From NCBI GenBank assembly GCA_049487715.1, contig CP150554.1, forward strand, positions 496,001-560,000: DNA of 64,000 bases, written 5' to 3'. Shown here piece after piece: positions 37,318 through 48,600 of this stretch. Both the position numbers and the translations under genes were made by a program. Positions within the stretch are counted from its first letter, which is position 1, and every line of letters starts with the position of its first letter. A model generated the notes under the pieces. The model was not told where the DNA came from, ran no database searches, and was given only the letters and a program-made list of their open reading frames with translations. This DNA comes from Pycnococcus provasolii. Its lineage: Eukaryota > Chlorophyta > Pseudoscourfieldiophyceae > Pseudoscourfieldiales.

Positions 37318-39648
37318 ATGGCCTCCTCCATGCATGGAGGTGCGGGTGTTCACGGGAGCTTGTTACATTCAGGCTCAGGCGCTGGTGAGGCCACCACAGG
37401 TTCCTCGTCAGGTTCCTCGTCACGCACGTCGCGCTCAGGGGGTCACGCCTTCTCCTCGCAGCACGCACTCCTGCTCCTTGCGTGCGCATTCACCGCGTAC
37501 TCCATACTCCACGGAACCGCGCGCGTCGAGGAGTCGGGCAGACACCTGCACACAAGAGGAGACCTAGGAGCCCTCAGGCAGGTGTTTCAGAGGTTTCGAA
37601 GGCACCCCGTCACGTCCACGACCACGCGTGTGCCGGCGACGGCCGCCGCGCTCGCAAGAAGGGCAAACGCGCGAAGCTCGGCGGCAGCAAGACGGGGTGG
37701 CGGGACGGGGGGCACAGGGGCTTCGCGAGCACACCGGTCGGCGGCGGTGACGACGACTTCCGCACAGATGCCGATCGCGGACGGGCTCGTCAACAGACTT
37801 CAGGCACTGAACGACGAACAGGCCGCAGGCGTCCAGCAGCCGACGACGCCAACGGTGCACGATAGGACTGAGCGACGTAGGCACCGCCACGCCGCCGTCG
37901 ACAGCACCGTCGAAGGTGTCGGCCACTCGCAGGGCGCGAGCAACGACGTGCCAGACGCTGTCGCTGGTGCCAACCCACAGCAGACGGAGAACGCCAACAC
38001 AGCCACTTTGAACGCCGAGGGTTCGCACCACGCAAACGCGAGAAGTCAGCAGGATTCTCAGGCTGCCCTCGAGCACGCCACCTTGCGCCGTTCTCGTGGC
38101 GACTACGAAAAGCTCGGTTCGCCGCTGGGACAGGAGGATGGCCGTAAGGCGGAGGACGACGGATCGTGCGACCTTGTCTGCCGTCCGCACGGGTTCTGCC
38201 GCAATGGCCAGTGCATCTGCGTGCTCGCGTACGAGGGTCCAGATTGCAGAACGCCGCGCGAACTACCTAGCAACTTGCACAGCGCGTTCGAGGGCAACTT
38301 CTTGCTCAACGCCGAGCACGTTCGCAAGGTGGGCGGGATAGGCATAACGACGAATCCAAAGGCTGGCGAGTACAAGCATGGGCGAACACACACGCTCTTT
38401 GCCCCGCTTTCCGCAGACAATCCGGTGTACGATCGAAAGTTCAACAAATCTGGCGCCGTGGGCCTGGGCGAAAGGCTTATGATCACGCCAGGTTTGCTCA
38501 AACTGCTGCCGGACACAGATCCCCTCGGCGGTGTGGTGTACGAAAGCTGCGCCGTAGTGGGAAGCTCGGGGATTAGCTTGATGTACGAGGATGGTCCACG
38601 CATCGACTCGGCGAGCGCGGTGATCCGCTTCAACAGCGCGCCTACGAAAGCAACGTTGCGAAGTGGCTTGAATCCGGATGGCCAGCCTGATTTCCCGAAG
38701 CACGTGGGGGCTCGCACTACGTTCCGCTTCATCAACACGCAGCACATCATGTTCTTCGAGGAGAACGAGATGCGCATCCAGCAGATGCAGAGCAAGAATG
38801 GCTTGCTGAGGTATCTGCAGCACCGCGCGCGGCACACGGAGAGCAGTATCGTGGCTTTTGACACCGACTTCACGTCGTACGTGTCGTCCAATATTCCCAC
38901 GCTGCCAACAGGCGGCTACTTTGCCGTGTGGTTTGGCATGCAGATGTGCGCGTCGCTCCATCTGTACGGATTCAACTGGAGGCCAGGGCACGCCATCCCG
39001 CACCATTACTTCAACTCGGAAGTGCCGCTTGGAGGCGCTGCCAAAATTCACGACTATGCGGCGGAGTCGACAAATATTCGTGTGCTGGCCAAGGAAGGCT
39101 ATGTGCACTTTGCGCAGCCGTGCGTCGTTGGATGCGAGGCAGAGAGCGGCATCAAGTGCGCTGACTGTGGCGCAGGCAGCGCGTGCGTGTGTGGGTCGAA
39201 TGTACCCACCCCTGCGGCTCTTCCAGGCTTCTGCCACATGCGCAAGAATTACACGTGCATGTACAAATGCCCACGCCAGTATGAGAAGCAGTGCATCGGC
39301 GGGCCGTCTGGCAGCCGGTGCCCGAAGGACTTCGACCCGGAATTGCTTGGTCTTCGTTGTGCCATCGATTCTGATGTTCCCAAGCACATGTTTGATGGCG
39401 GGTCGAGCACACCAAGGTGGATGAAGCGAGGTTTCAGTGGACACGGCGTGGAGGCGACCGATCTCAGCGAGCAAGTCGTAAAGGTGGGAGCCGAACGTCC
39501 GGAGGTGCACACGCTCATGGATGCGGTTGGCGACGTTCCCAAGAAGTTGCTCCGTCGCGGCGGCGACGTGAGCAGCGGTGTGGAAGACGCAAGAATGCGT
39601 GCTCGGCGGAGAAGTAAAGCGGAGGCTGCTGCCGCCGCCGCCGCATGA
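37318..39648 (+). CDS. GT29-family sialyltransferase-like protein with EGF-like and Cys-rich regions
   Basis: 776 residues from ATG 37318 (a TTG-started extension is not used). The layout is that of a type II Golgi glycosyltransferase: a short Ser/Gly-rich cytosolic part, a membrane anchor at about residues 50-65 (HALLLLACAFTAYSILHG), and a stem of about 210 residues. An EGF-like six-Cys segment lies at about 283-308 (CDLVCRPHGFCRNGQCICV). Sialylmotif L is around residue 410 (CAVVGSSGISLMYEDGPRID then AVIRFNSAPT). An S-like motif is at about 529-553 (MQMCASLHLYGF) and the VS-like His/Glu at about 562-568 (HHYFNSE). A Cys-rich C-terminal region follows (CADCGAGSACVCG; CMYKCPRQYEKQC). The acceptor and whether sialic acid is the donor sugar are unknown. 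Confidence 0.9.
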   Translation: MASSMHGGAGVHGSLLHSGSGAGEATTGSSSGSSSRTSRSGGHAFSSQHALLLLACAFTAYSILHGTARVEESGRHLHTRGDLGALRQVFQRFRRHPVTSTTTRVPATAAALARRANARSSAAARRGGGTGGTGASRAHRSAAVTTTSAQMPIADGLVNRLQALNDEQAAGVQQPTTPTVHDRTERRRHRHAAVDSTVEGVGHSQGASNDVPDAVAGANPQQTENANTATLNAEGSHHANARSQQDSQAALEHATLRRSRGDYEKLGSPLGQEDGRKAEDDGSCDLVCRPHGFCRNGQCICVLAYEGPDCRTPRELPSNLHSAFEGNFLLNAEHVRKVGGIGITTNPKAGEYKHGRTHTLFAPLSADNPVYDRKFNKSGAVGLGERLMITPGLLKLLPDTDPLGGVVYESCAVVGSSGISLMYEDGPRIDSASAVIRFNSAPTKATLRSGLNPDGQPDFPKHVGARTTFRFINTQHIMFFEENEMRIQQMQSKNGLLRYLQHRARHTESSIVAFDTDFTSYVSSNIPTLPTGGYFAVWFGMQMCASLHLYGFNWRPGHAIPHHYFNSEVPLGGAAKIHDYAAESTNIRVLAKEGYVHFAQPCVVGCEAESGIKCADCGAGSACVCGSNVPTPAALPGFCHMRKNYTCMYKCPRQYEKQCIGGPSGSRCPKDFDPELLGLRCAIDSDVPKHMFDGGSSTPRWMKRGFSGHGVEATDLSEQVVKVGAERPEVHTLMDAVGDVPKKLLRRGGDVSSGVEDARMRARRRSKAEAAAAAAA

Positions 39649-39654
39649 TTTTCA

Positions 39655-39996
39655 CCTGAGATCCCTCATTCAGTAATGAAGTATACTTTACTCTGTCCAG
39701 CGGTTGTCCATTCACACCATTCACGTTTCACCATTCAGCCCATTCACCGGTGCCATGCACTGCCGCGTTTTTGGACATTGCGCAGGTGATTTCGAAGGTT
39801 GTATCACTCTATCAGGGCGCTTTCGTTGGCGTAGTGAGGTCTCCGGTTGCGACTTGTTTTCGTTGATGTCGTTGCCATCGCCACCAACCGTGCATCAACA
39901 CGATGGCTCAAGGGTCACACTTACTACTCTACCTGCAGCTAGAGCAGTATCTAAAGGAGTCCAACGTGTGGGAAAAGGGGCTGTCTTGGAGTTGAG
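39655..39996 (+). repeat. Dispersed 3'-gene-end element, copy D (longest)
   Basis: It starts cctgagatccctcattcagt 6 bp after the stop codon of the sialyltransferase gene, in its sense, and ends near cttggagttgagac. All landmarks of the family are present, so this copy defines a length of about 340 bp. The remaining 100 bp to the next gene shows nothing. Confidence 0.85.
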
Positions 39997-40093
39997 ACTG
40001 CTATCATGTATTTACAAACATTGTACACACAAACAAAGTCTGAATGTGTGAACACAAGGTAAAAAAGCTTCAAAGATCTAACACATTCGTTAC

Positions 40094-41166
40094 TCACGCC
40101 AACACGGTGGACGGCGCGCGTACATGGTGGAGATTTTTTAAGCCTCCTTTTCCAAAACGATGCGTTCGTCGCGTTGGTGTAAGCACGAGTTTGCCTTCCA
40201 TAACAACGCTTCCAACGCCCTTGCCGTACGGCCCAGCAACGGAGGCACGCATGCGCTCCAAATTACCCTGCAGCTCGCCCTCGGGTCCACCGCCGTGCTT
40301 CGTCAGCGCGGCGCGCGCGGGAATCGCGGCGCGTCGTGCGGCCGCGGCTCTGTAGCACGACGCGTCATACTCTTGAGTCGGCCCGTCGTATCGGTACACC
40401 GGCTGCAGCGGGTTGCTCGGCGCCTGCACGTGTCGCCGGCTTCGCGAGAAGTGACCGCTGTCGCCGTACGCCCAGAGCCCAAGTCGGCCGACATCCACAT
40501 CGCTGCGTGTATCCCTCTCAAGCGCGCGCACGCCACGCGCGTGCGGAACGTCTTTCGTTTGAGGGTTCAGGTGATCCACGTACACCGCACGCGTTCCGCT
40601 AATATCGTCGAGGCGCAGCGGGTCGCGAGGTGCGCGGTAAGCAGCCGGGTCACCACCAGCGGACGAGCCGCGCAACGCGGGAAGCGAGTACGCCGGCTGC
40701 AGCGGGTTGACCATGCGACCGGAGAGCGGAAGAATGCGCGATACCGTTCCGGCCATGGCGCCGTCAATGTCGCGCGTGCTCGTCTGCCCGAAAGGGTAGT
40801 CTGGTTTGTGATACTGGCGGTAGATGGGCACCTCGCGAAACTCACCTGTCTTCATACCGTGCGTGTGCGTGCTCCTCCACTCCGTCACTCGTCGTGGCGC
40901 ATACCCAGCGGTTGAGAGCGGCGTATCGTTGATGGACTCGCGCGCGCTGGGCCGGCCAGCCGCTGGCAGCGAAGCAGGGTCGACGGGCATTCGAGGTGGC
41001 GGGCCAACGTTGATGTTGATGTTGGTGTTGTTGGGAGCGGCCGGACCCGAACGGCGCGGAGTTGAGGCTTCGGCCGTGCTCAAGGTGGCAACGCTTTCGT
41101 TGGGTTCTCAGCGGGCAGCGGCACTACTGCACTGTGAATGTAGGCTTACCGGCTGTTCCGAAACAT
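40094..41166 (-). CDS. Unknown two-exon protein with NPLQPxY/DIDGA motifs
   Basis: Exon 1 is 41166-41150 (17 nt: MFRNS plus two bases), then a 71 nt intron (41149-41079, donor CG|GTAAGC, acceptor CCTTGAG), then exon 2 from 41078 to 40094. Phases match and give 333 residues beginning MFRNSRTAEASTPRRSG. Without this exon the frame has no ATG. The protein is basic, Pro/Arg/Tyr-rich and lacks membrane segments. Two similar motifs stand out: VNPLQPAYSLPALRG and SNPLQPVYRYDGP, the first preceded by TSTRDIDGAMAGTVSRILPL. Short NPLxPxY and DIxGA motifs occur in proteins of ciliated protists, so an axonemal or basal-body role is possible. That is inference from motif style only. Confidence 0.75.
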
Positions 41167-42671
41167 GAGACAGTCAGATGCCCCCCAGCGATGCGATGCC
41201 AGAGACAAAACATCCGCACAGTAGCACACCACCCGGAAGCTCCATCCGGGTCGTCGAACACCGGAACTGCCGTGTGCCAGTTGTGTGCGAACACACCTCT
41301 ACGAATAGGGCGTCGGGAACAGCCTCCACCGCGCTGCGATGCGCACCTCACCTTCTTGGAACAAACGGAGGAGCCGTCGTTGAACGGAAGGAGACAGTGG
41401 AGTGCCTTTTACGACAGGTGACGTTGGTCTTGACGTTGGTGTCTCGAACGGCCGCAGGGACCTCATACCTCTAATAAAACTAACCTGTGTGTGCGCCTTA
41501 GCCTGACCTTATGTAACCTCACCGCTCTGTGCGCGTGCCACTTGCCGAGTTCTCGTGGTTTCGACACGATTCGGCGGATTGGAAAAATTCCAAGAAATTC
41601 GAACCAAAACTTGAAACCGTTAAATGGTGCGTGCCCCGAGGCAACTAGACGAACCTACAGGTCGAGATGCTTCTGTGGCTGTGAAAAACACAGTCCGTGA
41701 AGTAGGTGACGTCGATGTCAACTCGATGTCAAAAAAGGTGACGTCGATGCGTTGTTGTTACCTCTCCATTCCTTCACCTTACAGTACTGTACATAGAGCA
41801 GGCAAGGTTAAACCAGCAACGGTAGTACTACAGTACAGTACTATTGGAATGGTTAATGGTCGCGCGCGAGTCTCCCTCTTCGGCGAGTCCGGTAATGTAG
41901 TACTGAGTTAGCTGTGGACTTCAAGGGCTTCAGGGCTTCCTCGTGAAGGCGAGGAACCAAGTCCAAGGCGATGATCCCACACTCAACCAGTACATACAGG
42001 TTCTCTCTGAAGGCAGTCAGGTCGTGGTGCTCTGAAGGCTCGCTCGCTCGCTCGCTCGCTCGCCTCGTGTTGGCATTGGCACAGTCTCGTGTTTTGTTGT
42101 GCTGGGACCCACTGGTTTCGCGTTTCGCGTTTCGCGTAGCAGCGTTGTTTGTTTGTTTGTTTGTTGCCTCCCAAGATCGTCGCCTCGACTCGTTTCGCAC
42201 TGAACCCTGGGAGTTCAGTTGAGCTCCCCAGTGTTGTGTTCCCCACCGGTGCACCCGGCAAAGCTTGTTGTGGCCGCGGGCTCCCACAGGGCTCCCACAG
42301 GGCTCCCGTCACCCGTGCCCTTCCCAGCAAAGCCACCCACACTGTACTGTGCACGGGTTGCACAGTGTTCCCAGCAACGCCCTTCCCAGCGACCGACGCT
42401 CGCCGACCCGACGCTCCCCTTGGGCCTTGCTTGGGGTCCTGGTGCACCGCTGCACCGCAGAAGGAAGCCTTGGCCGGCTTTGCTTTTGTTCGTTCGAAGC
42501 CAAGCCTTCCTCAAGGCGCGGGCAGGGCAGCAAACCGCACCTCGCACCTCCCTCCTTCGCCCGCAGCAAACTTCACGAGGCCGTAGTGGTGTGGTGCCGC
42601 TCGCCTTTGCGAGTCTTAAGGAGGACTTACTCTACTACGACTAACAGCTGGTGCTTGTGTAAGCAGCACTC
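41167..42671. other. Intergenic region, about 1.5 kb
   Basis: Spacer between two divergent genes. Simple repeats include ctcg units at about 42043-42062, gtttcgc units near 42116-42138, gttt units near 42144-42162, and a gggctcccaca tandem near 42277-42308. A pyrimidine-rich stretch precedes the start of the giant gene. A run of gaacccaa/ttcgaa words occurs near 41580-41625. No gene is recognised. Confidence 0.5.
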
Positions 42672-45600
42672 ATGAGGCGCGCGCTATCGCAGCGATGCTC
42701 CTGGTGGGCCACGCTGCTGGCGGTGCTCCTATTCTCCGCGGGAGCCGCGAACGGTACGTTGCTTTGCTTTGCTTTGCTTTGCTTTGCTTTGCTTTGCTTT
42801 GCTCAGTTTTGGGAACGGGCTTTAAGGGATGGAGGGTTTTCGTATGCGAGACGTCCATGGTGGCCCACGTGCGGGAGGGTGCACGCAGAAGTTGGTGCGC
42901 GATCAACTGCAACACGGCGAGAGAAAGGACGGGGGGGCTGTGAGAGGGCTGGAGGAAAACCTGATGCGCGGTCAGCCTGTTTTCGCGACAACAACTTGAT
43001 CGGTCGCACGAATAGCATAGCAAGAGCACTCACTCCATGACAACACGTGACACACACCACTCTAAACGAAACGAAACTATCGCAGCGGTGGACTTCACGT
43101 TTGGTCCAGCCGTGGGTTCGAGCAGCGGTGGCACGCAGGTCGTCGTTAAGCTCGATGACGCGCTTGCAGAGGGCGCGGTGGTGTACTGTAAGTTCGGGGA
43201 GGTTCCGGTGGCGGCCGGTAGCCTGTTCCTGGACGGCAACCACCCGTCCATCACGTGCGGTGCACCGCCGGGACCTTCCGGTACAAGCGTGCCGCTAGGA
43301 GTCAGCGTAGACGGGGGCAAGTCGTACACATACGGCTCCTCGTTCTTCTTCTCAGATCCCGTTTACATGGCGAGCGTCATGCCAAGCGGTGGCTCCATGC
43401 AGGGAGGCACGAACGTCACTGTGACGCTCGCGCGCGACCCGTTCATGGGCGAGTCCGTGGGTAGCGGTGTTGTGGTGCCGGCGACGTGTAAGTTCGACGA
43501 CGAGGTGGTGATGGCGACTTACGTCGCACCTACCACGGTGTTCTGCACGGCGCCGCCAAGTGACGTTGGTTCGGTTGACCTCACGGTTAGCGTTAACGGC
43601 CAGGACTACTCTGAGATTGCTGCGAAGTTCACGTACCTGTTCACTTCCACCGTGGTGGGAGAGTACGACGCGAACAGCCCAGCGTACACGCAGTGGTTCC
43701 AGACGGTGCCAGTAGGCTTCTACCAGTTCTACGGCTTCTACAACGACTTCTACTCCGTTGCTGAGCTCCCGCCGGAGCCGTTCTACGAGATCCCGGTGGC
43801 GCAGGCGTTCTACTTCTACGAGCCGTTCTATCAGCTCGACGACATCGCCGCCGGGCCGATCGCAGAGCTGTGTCTGTCCGCGTACACGCCAGCGGTTGGT
43901 CCGTCGAGCGGAGGTACCAAGGTGACGTTCAAGCTAGCCGGTACCGTGCCCGAGGATCACCAGTGGTTCTACTGCATGTTCGACAAGGAGGTGGTCCACG
44001 CTGATGCGTTCTTCTTCACGCAGGACACCAACTCGCCCGCGTTCGTTTGCAAGGCACCGCCTCGCGGAGTGAAGGACAAGGTGACAGTGAAGTACTCGCT
44101 GAATGGAAAGGACTGGACGGACAGTGGCGCGACCTTCACGTACCACGACCCGATCTCGTTCGCGTCGATCGTGCCGTCGACGACCAAGTCGCTGAGCGAG
44201 GCAGTCAAGCTGACGTTCAGCTACAACCCGTTCTCGAGCGGGGGAGATGCTGCGGTGATCAACAAGAGCGCTAAGTGCAAGTTTGATGACGTTGAGGTTG
44301 CTGCCGAGTTCATCGCGCCGGATACCCTGAAGCCGTATGCGCGCGTTCTCTGCGTTGCGATGGCCCAGGACTTTGGCAAGTCCAAGGCGCGTCTCTCGTT
44401 TGACGGCCAGATTTTCTCGGAGGACAGCGTCGATTTCGAGTTCTTGTACGAGAAGGACGCCGTCTCGAAGCCGGCTGCCGAGGCTGTGACTGAGACGATG
44501 ACCGTTCCCGACGGATTCTACGGATTCTACACGTGGTACGATACCTTCTACTTCTACGACTTTGCGTTCTACGACTACGTGCCAGAGATGGCCGCGGTGG
44601 TTCCCGCAATTCCCGAGGTGGGAGCGGAGTTCGTGTACCTCGACTTCCTTCCGAAGTACTGTGTGGCGTTTGAGCTCGGACTTGCTGCAGACGCTACGCT
44701 GGCGGGCCTTTCCATTCAGCATCCGACAGGATCGCGAGGAAAGAAGGACATGGTTCCCGCCTTCTCTCCAGACACGCAAGTATACTTCGCGGAGTCGTAT
44801 TCCATCAACGACGAGCTACTCGTGACAGCGGTTCCGAATCACCCTGGTGCTACGGTGAAGATCGCCGGTCGCACGGGCAATAGCAGCGTTGTGTCGCTCG
44901 AGGTTGGCGAGAATCGTGTGCGCGTCGAGGTGACTGCGCCAAACACGGTCACTCGCAAGGTGTATACGATCGTCGTGCTCGTCGTCGCGGACACGCGTCT
45001 GCTAAACATCATCCCGTCGGCTGGCGTGCTCTCGCCGATCTTCGACCCTCATGACTTCGTGTACGACCTTGCCGTGACGATCAAGACGGAAGATTTCCAG
45101 TTCACGCCCATCTGCTCGGACAAGGATGCGACGATTACGGTCGGCGGTTACCTCACCGAGTGCGACAAGCCCTCGCCGGTGATCAAGTTGCTTGCGGAGG
45201 AGAACGTTGTCGACATCGTCGTGACCTCCCCCCACGGACCGAGCGCGATATACACGATTAACGTCTATCGTGCCATTGTCGGATCCTCGGACGGGTTGCT
45301 CAACGGCTTGAAACTGGTTCCTGATACGGCTTTCAATGGCGGCGGCGACATTAGCCCTGCGTTCGTGCCGACCACGCTGGCGTACACGATTCCGCTCGGC
45401 ATGGCATATGGCAACGTGGATCTCAAAGTGATCACGCCTGGCGCTTCTTGCCCACACACGCAGTTTGACCCCCAGACGTCCCCGCTTAGAACCCCCGCGG
45501 TGTCCCCTATTTCGAAAGGGCTGACATATACCATCTGCCTGGAAGCGTCGGCGGAGAAATCGGTGACGGGAGTATCGCTCCAGAACGCTCTCAACGTGGG

Positions 45601-48600
45601 AAGCAACGTGTTCACGGTCACGGTTACATCAGAGAACCAGAAGACGGTGTCGGCGTACACCTTCGACGTTCAAATTGCGCAGTACCAGCCCCTCGGTGGC
45701 GCATTCTCCGCGACCAACTCGGGATCTGCGTTTACGACGCACTATATTTCGGACGCGAATTTTGCCATTGCCGGAGCCGGCTTCGTCTACGGCGGCCTGA
45801 GCGCGCAGACCGTGACTGTGCCAGCTGCTACGGACAACGTCTATGTGCGTTTTGCAATCCCGGCTGGAGCTGGCGCCGCGACACTCTCCACGTCCTCGGG
45901 TGCGGCGGCAGTGGCGTACACCAGCGGTGCCATCATTCAGACGCCATTCTTGAACTTTGAGCCGAGTGTCAATACGGTGACTCTGACATTTGGCACGACA
46001 TCGTTCGTTTACACGGTGAAGCGCGTGAGATCGACGCGCCTTGGGTCAGTGACTCTGCAGGCTGTTATGGCCGATCGTCCCATCAGCTATCCGGTCATGC
46101 CGATCACGTTCTCCATGAACACGCTGTCGTACAGCCTGACCTCGCAGAGCGGCGACATCATGGGCGTCATTGTCGAGTACCGGCGTGAGGACAACACTGC
46201 TTCGGTGGCCATGACGACGGAGGGAGGATCAACTCCTGCCAGCTGTGTTTATGTCGCGCCTAAGTCCCCAACGTCCTGGACGGGACGACGCCGCGAGCTT
46301 AAAGCTCAGCTTATTGCGACGCTCGACCAAGCGATGAACATAACGATGACGGACGTCCAGGGAACGACGGAGAATCGGTTCTTCTGTCCCACAGGAGCTA
46401 CGCCGCCAGGCACGACGACGATCAAAGCCAAGGTGACGGACACGTCTGGTGCGTCGCAGACGTACAGCTTTGCATACACGACCGTCATGTCGAACCAGGC
46501 TGAGCTCTCCTCGCTGACAATCACGGGTGGTCCGAAAGCAGTTCCAACGCACAGCAACTACAATCCCACGAGGCCATTTGACTTCAACAGCCGCACCGCG
46601 TATCTTGCTGCAAAGAAGAAGGCGGTGATGCAGACGACGACGACGTACTACCAAACCGTTGGAGTGCCCAGCAACTACATCGCGCCGGGTGTTCCGTGGG
46701 AGAGCTTCGACGGGCCCACCATCTACGTTGAGAAGGAAAATTTTGACGTGAAGCTGAGTCCAGAGCCGCTCGGATATGGTACCAAGGTCTCGATTCGCGC
46801 TTCGATGCCGATCACGTCCTCGCTTGTCAAGCCAGCCTTCGCGTGGTCGAACTGGACGGGATACTACGACTACGGTGCCCTGAGCTGGGGTGGCGTTGGC
46901 GATTACACGGACATGATCAAAGATCCGCTGAACCGAATCATTAATGTGGTTCCGGCGGTGTCGACCAACACGCCCGCTTACACGCTCCCGCTGGCACCTG
47001 CTTACACGTACTTCTACGTGAACACGACCTCGCAGGCGGGTATAAGCCAGGGCAGGTACATTGTCAAGGTTGTACGCAACAAGGGTCGCTTCGCGGAGCT
47101 GAACCAGCTCATTGCCACGACATCATCTGCAAAGGTTGCCGCACCCGTCTCGAAGCCGGCGCCGCCGCCGCCGGCGACTGGTACCGGGCGCCGCCACCTT
47201 CTGGCAGCGCAGCCGACGAACAACCTGCTTGCAAGCTACGGCGCGACGGGTACCAACGCGGTGCCGCTCGGTGCGCAGGGAAATTGGAAGGCCAGCGTTC
47301 CGAAGGTTCCGACTTACATGTACATGACGGCACCTGTGAACGACGAGTCTATCACGTTCACGCTTCGTGCATACGATCCTGACTCGACGATTATCGTGAA
47401 GAAGCAGATCAAACGTTGGATTGACGCCCCTCCGCCTGGTGGTTATGGTACTGGAGGAAATGCGCTGTGGAAGAAGCACCCTCCGCCGCCACCCACGTCA
47501 CCCACGACGGGTCGTCGTCGCGTTCTCCTGAATACCACGTCTACGACGACAAAAGCGACTACGACCACCACATTGATCAACGTGGCTAGAGTCATTGCAA
47601 TATACAATATCAGCGCTTTCTCCGTGCAAAGCTGGTGTGGAATAGGCAATGCTGCTCCTTGCCAAAGTAGCGAAAGTAGCGTGAAATTCGGAAGGAGCGT
47701 AGCGTACGCTTTGAAACTGAACGAAACGACCGCTGGCGTGATGAACATCACGAAGGTTGGAGGTCCTTCGCAGACCGACCAGGAGCCTGGCATCTTGGTG
47801 ACTGTTGGCGCAATTGCGCCCGTTATGACCCAGATTTCCAGTCTTAAAGCAGCGATGGTCGCTTCAGGAATTACGACCGAAATTGCGAATCGTGCTAGTG
47901 CTCTTAAAATGCCACTGAATCCATCGTCCATCACTGTTGCTAGTGACCAGGATCTATTCGTGAACGGTACACAAACCGAAGCGAGGGTGCACTATCCGCC
48001 GCCGCCACCTCCACCGAATCCACCGCCGCCAAACCCACCGCCGCTGCCTTCGCCTCCTCCACCGAATCCACCGCCACCGCAGCCGTACGAGGTCCCGCGA
48101 TTCTTCAAAATTAATTCGACGAACACAACGATCACGATGCCGCTCGAGCGACGCGACACCATCTTTGACATCACTGTGTACGCCGAAAATTACGACTTCG
48201 CGACGTTCACCGGAAACTCTACGACGTACACCATTCACGTTGAGAAGGATCTCACCCTGAACCGCATGCAGGACATTCAGCTTTCTACCGGCCGAGTCTT
48301 TGCGGAGAGCACCATGGGCTGGCAACAGCTTCGCACGTGCGACGCCGCATTCACGAACCTGGTGACAGGGTGCTTCGTGGCCAACGAAATCGCTTCAATG
48401 TACAACTCAACCCTCAAGACGTACGTCGGCAACCTCACCAGCAGTGGCGCGGAGAAGTGCTGCAGCCTGCTCAAGGTGATGGAGGACAATGATTGCAAGT
48501 GCTCCGACCAGTTCGACGAGTTCCTGAAAGAACGTGGCACGTGTGGCGGCATGGTGGGCGGAAGTTGCGGCAATTTGACGAAACAAACAGTTGGTAACGT

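Noticed and set aside
38263-39510. 415-codon open frame antisense to the sialyltransferase
   Set aside because: Overlaps conserved GT29 motifs; no recognisable features of its own.
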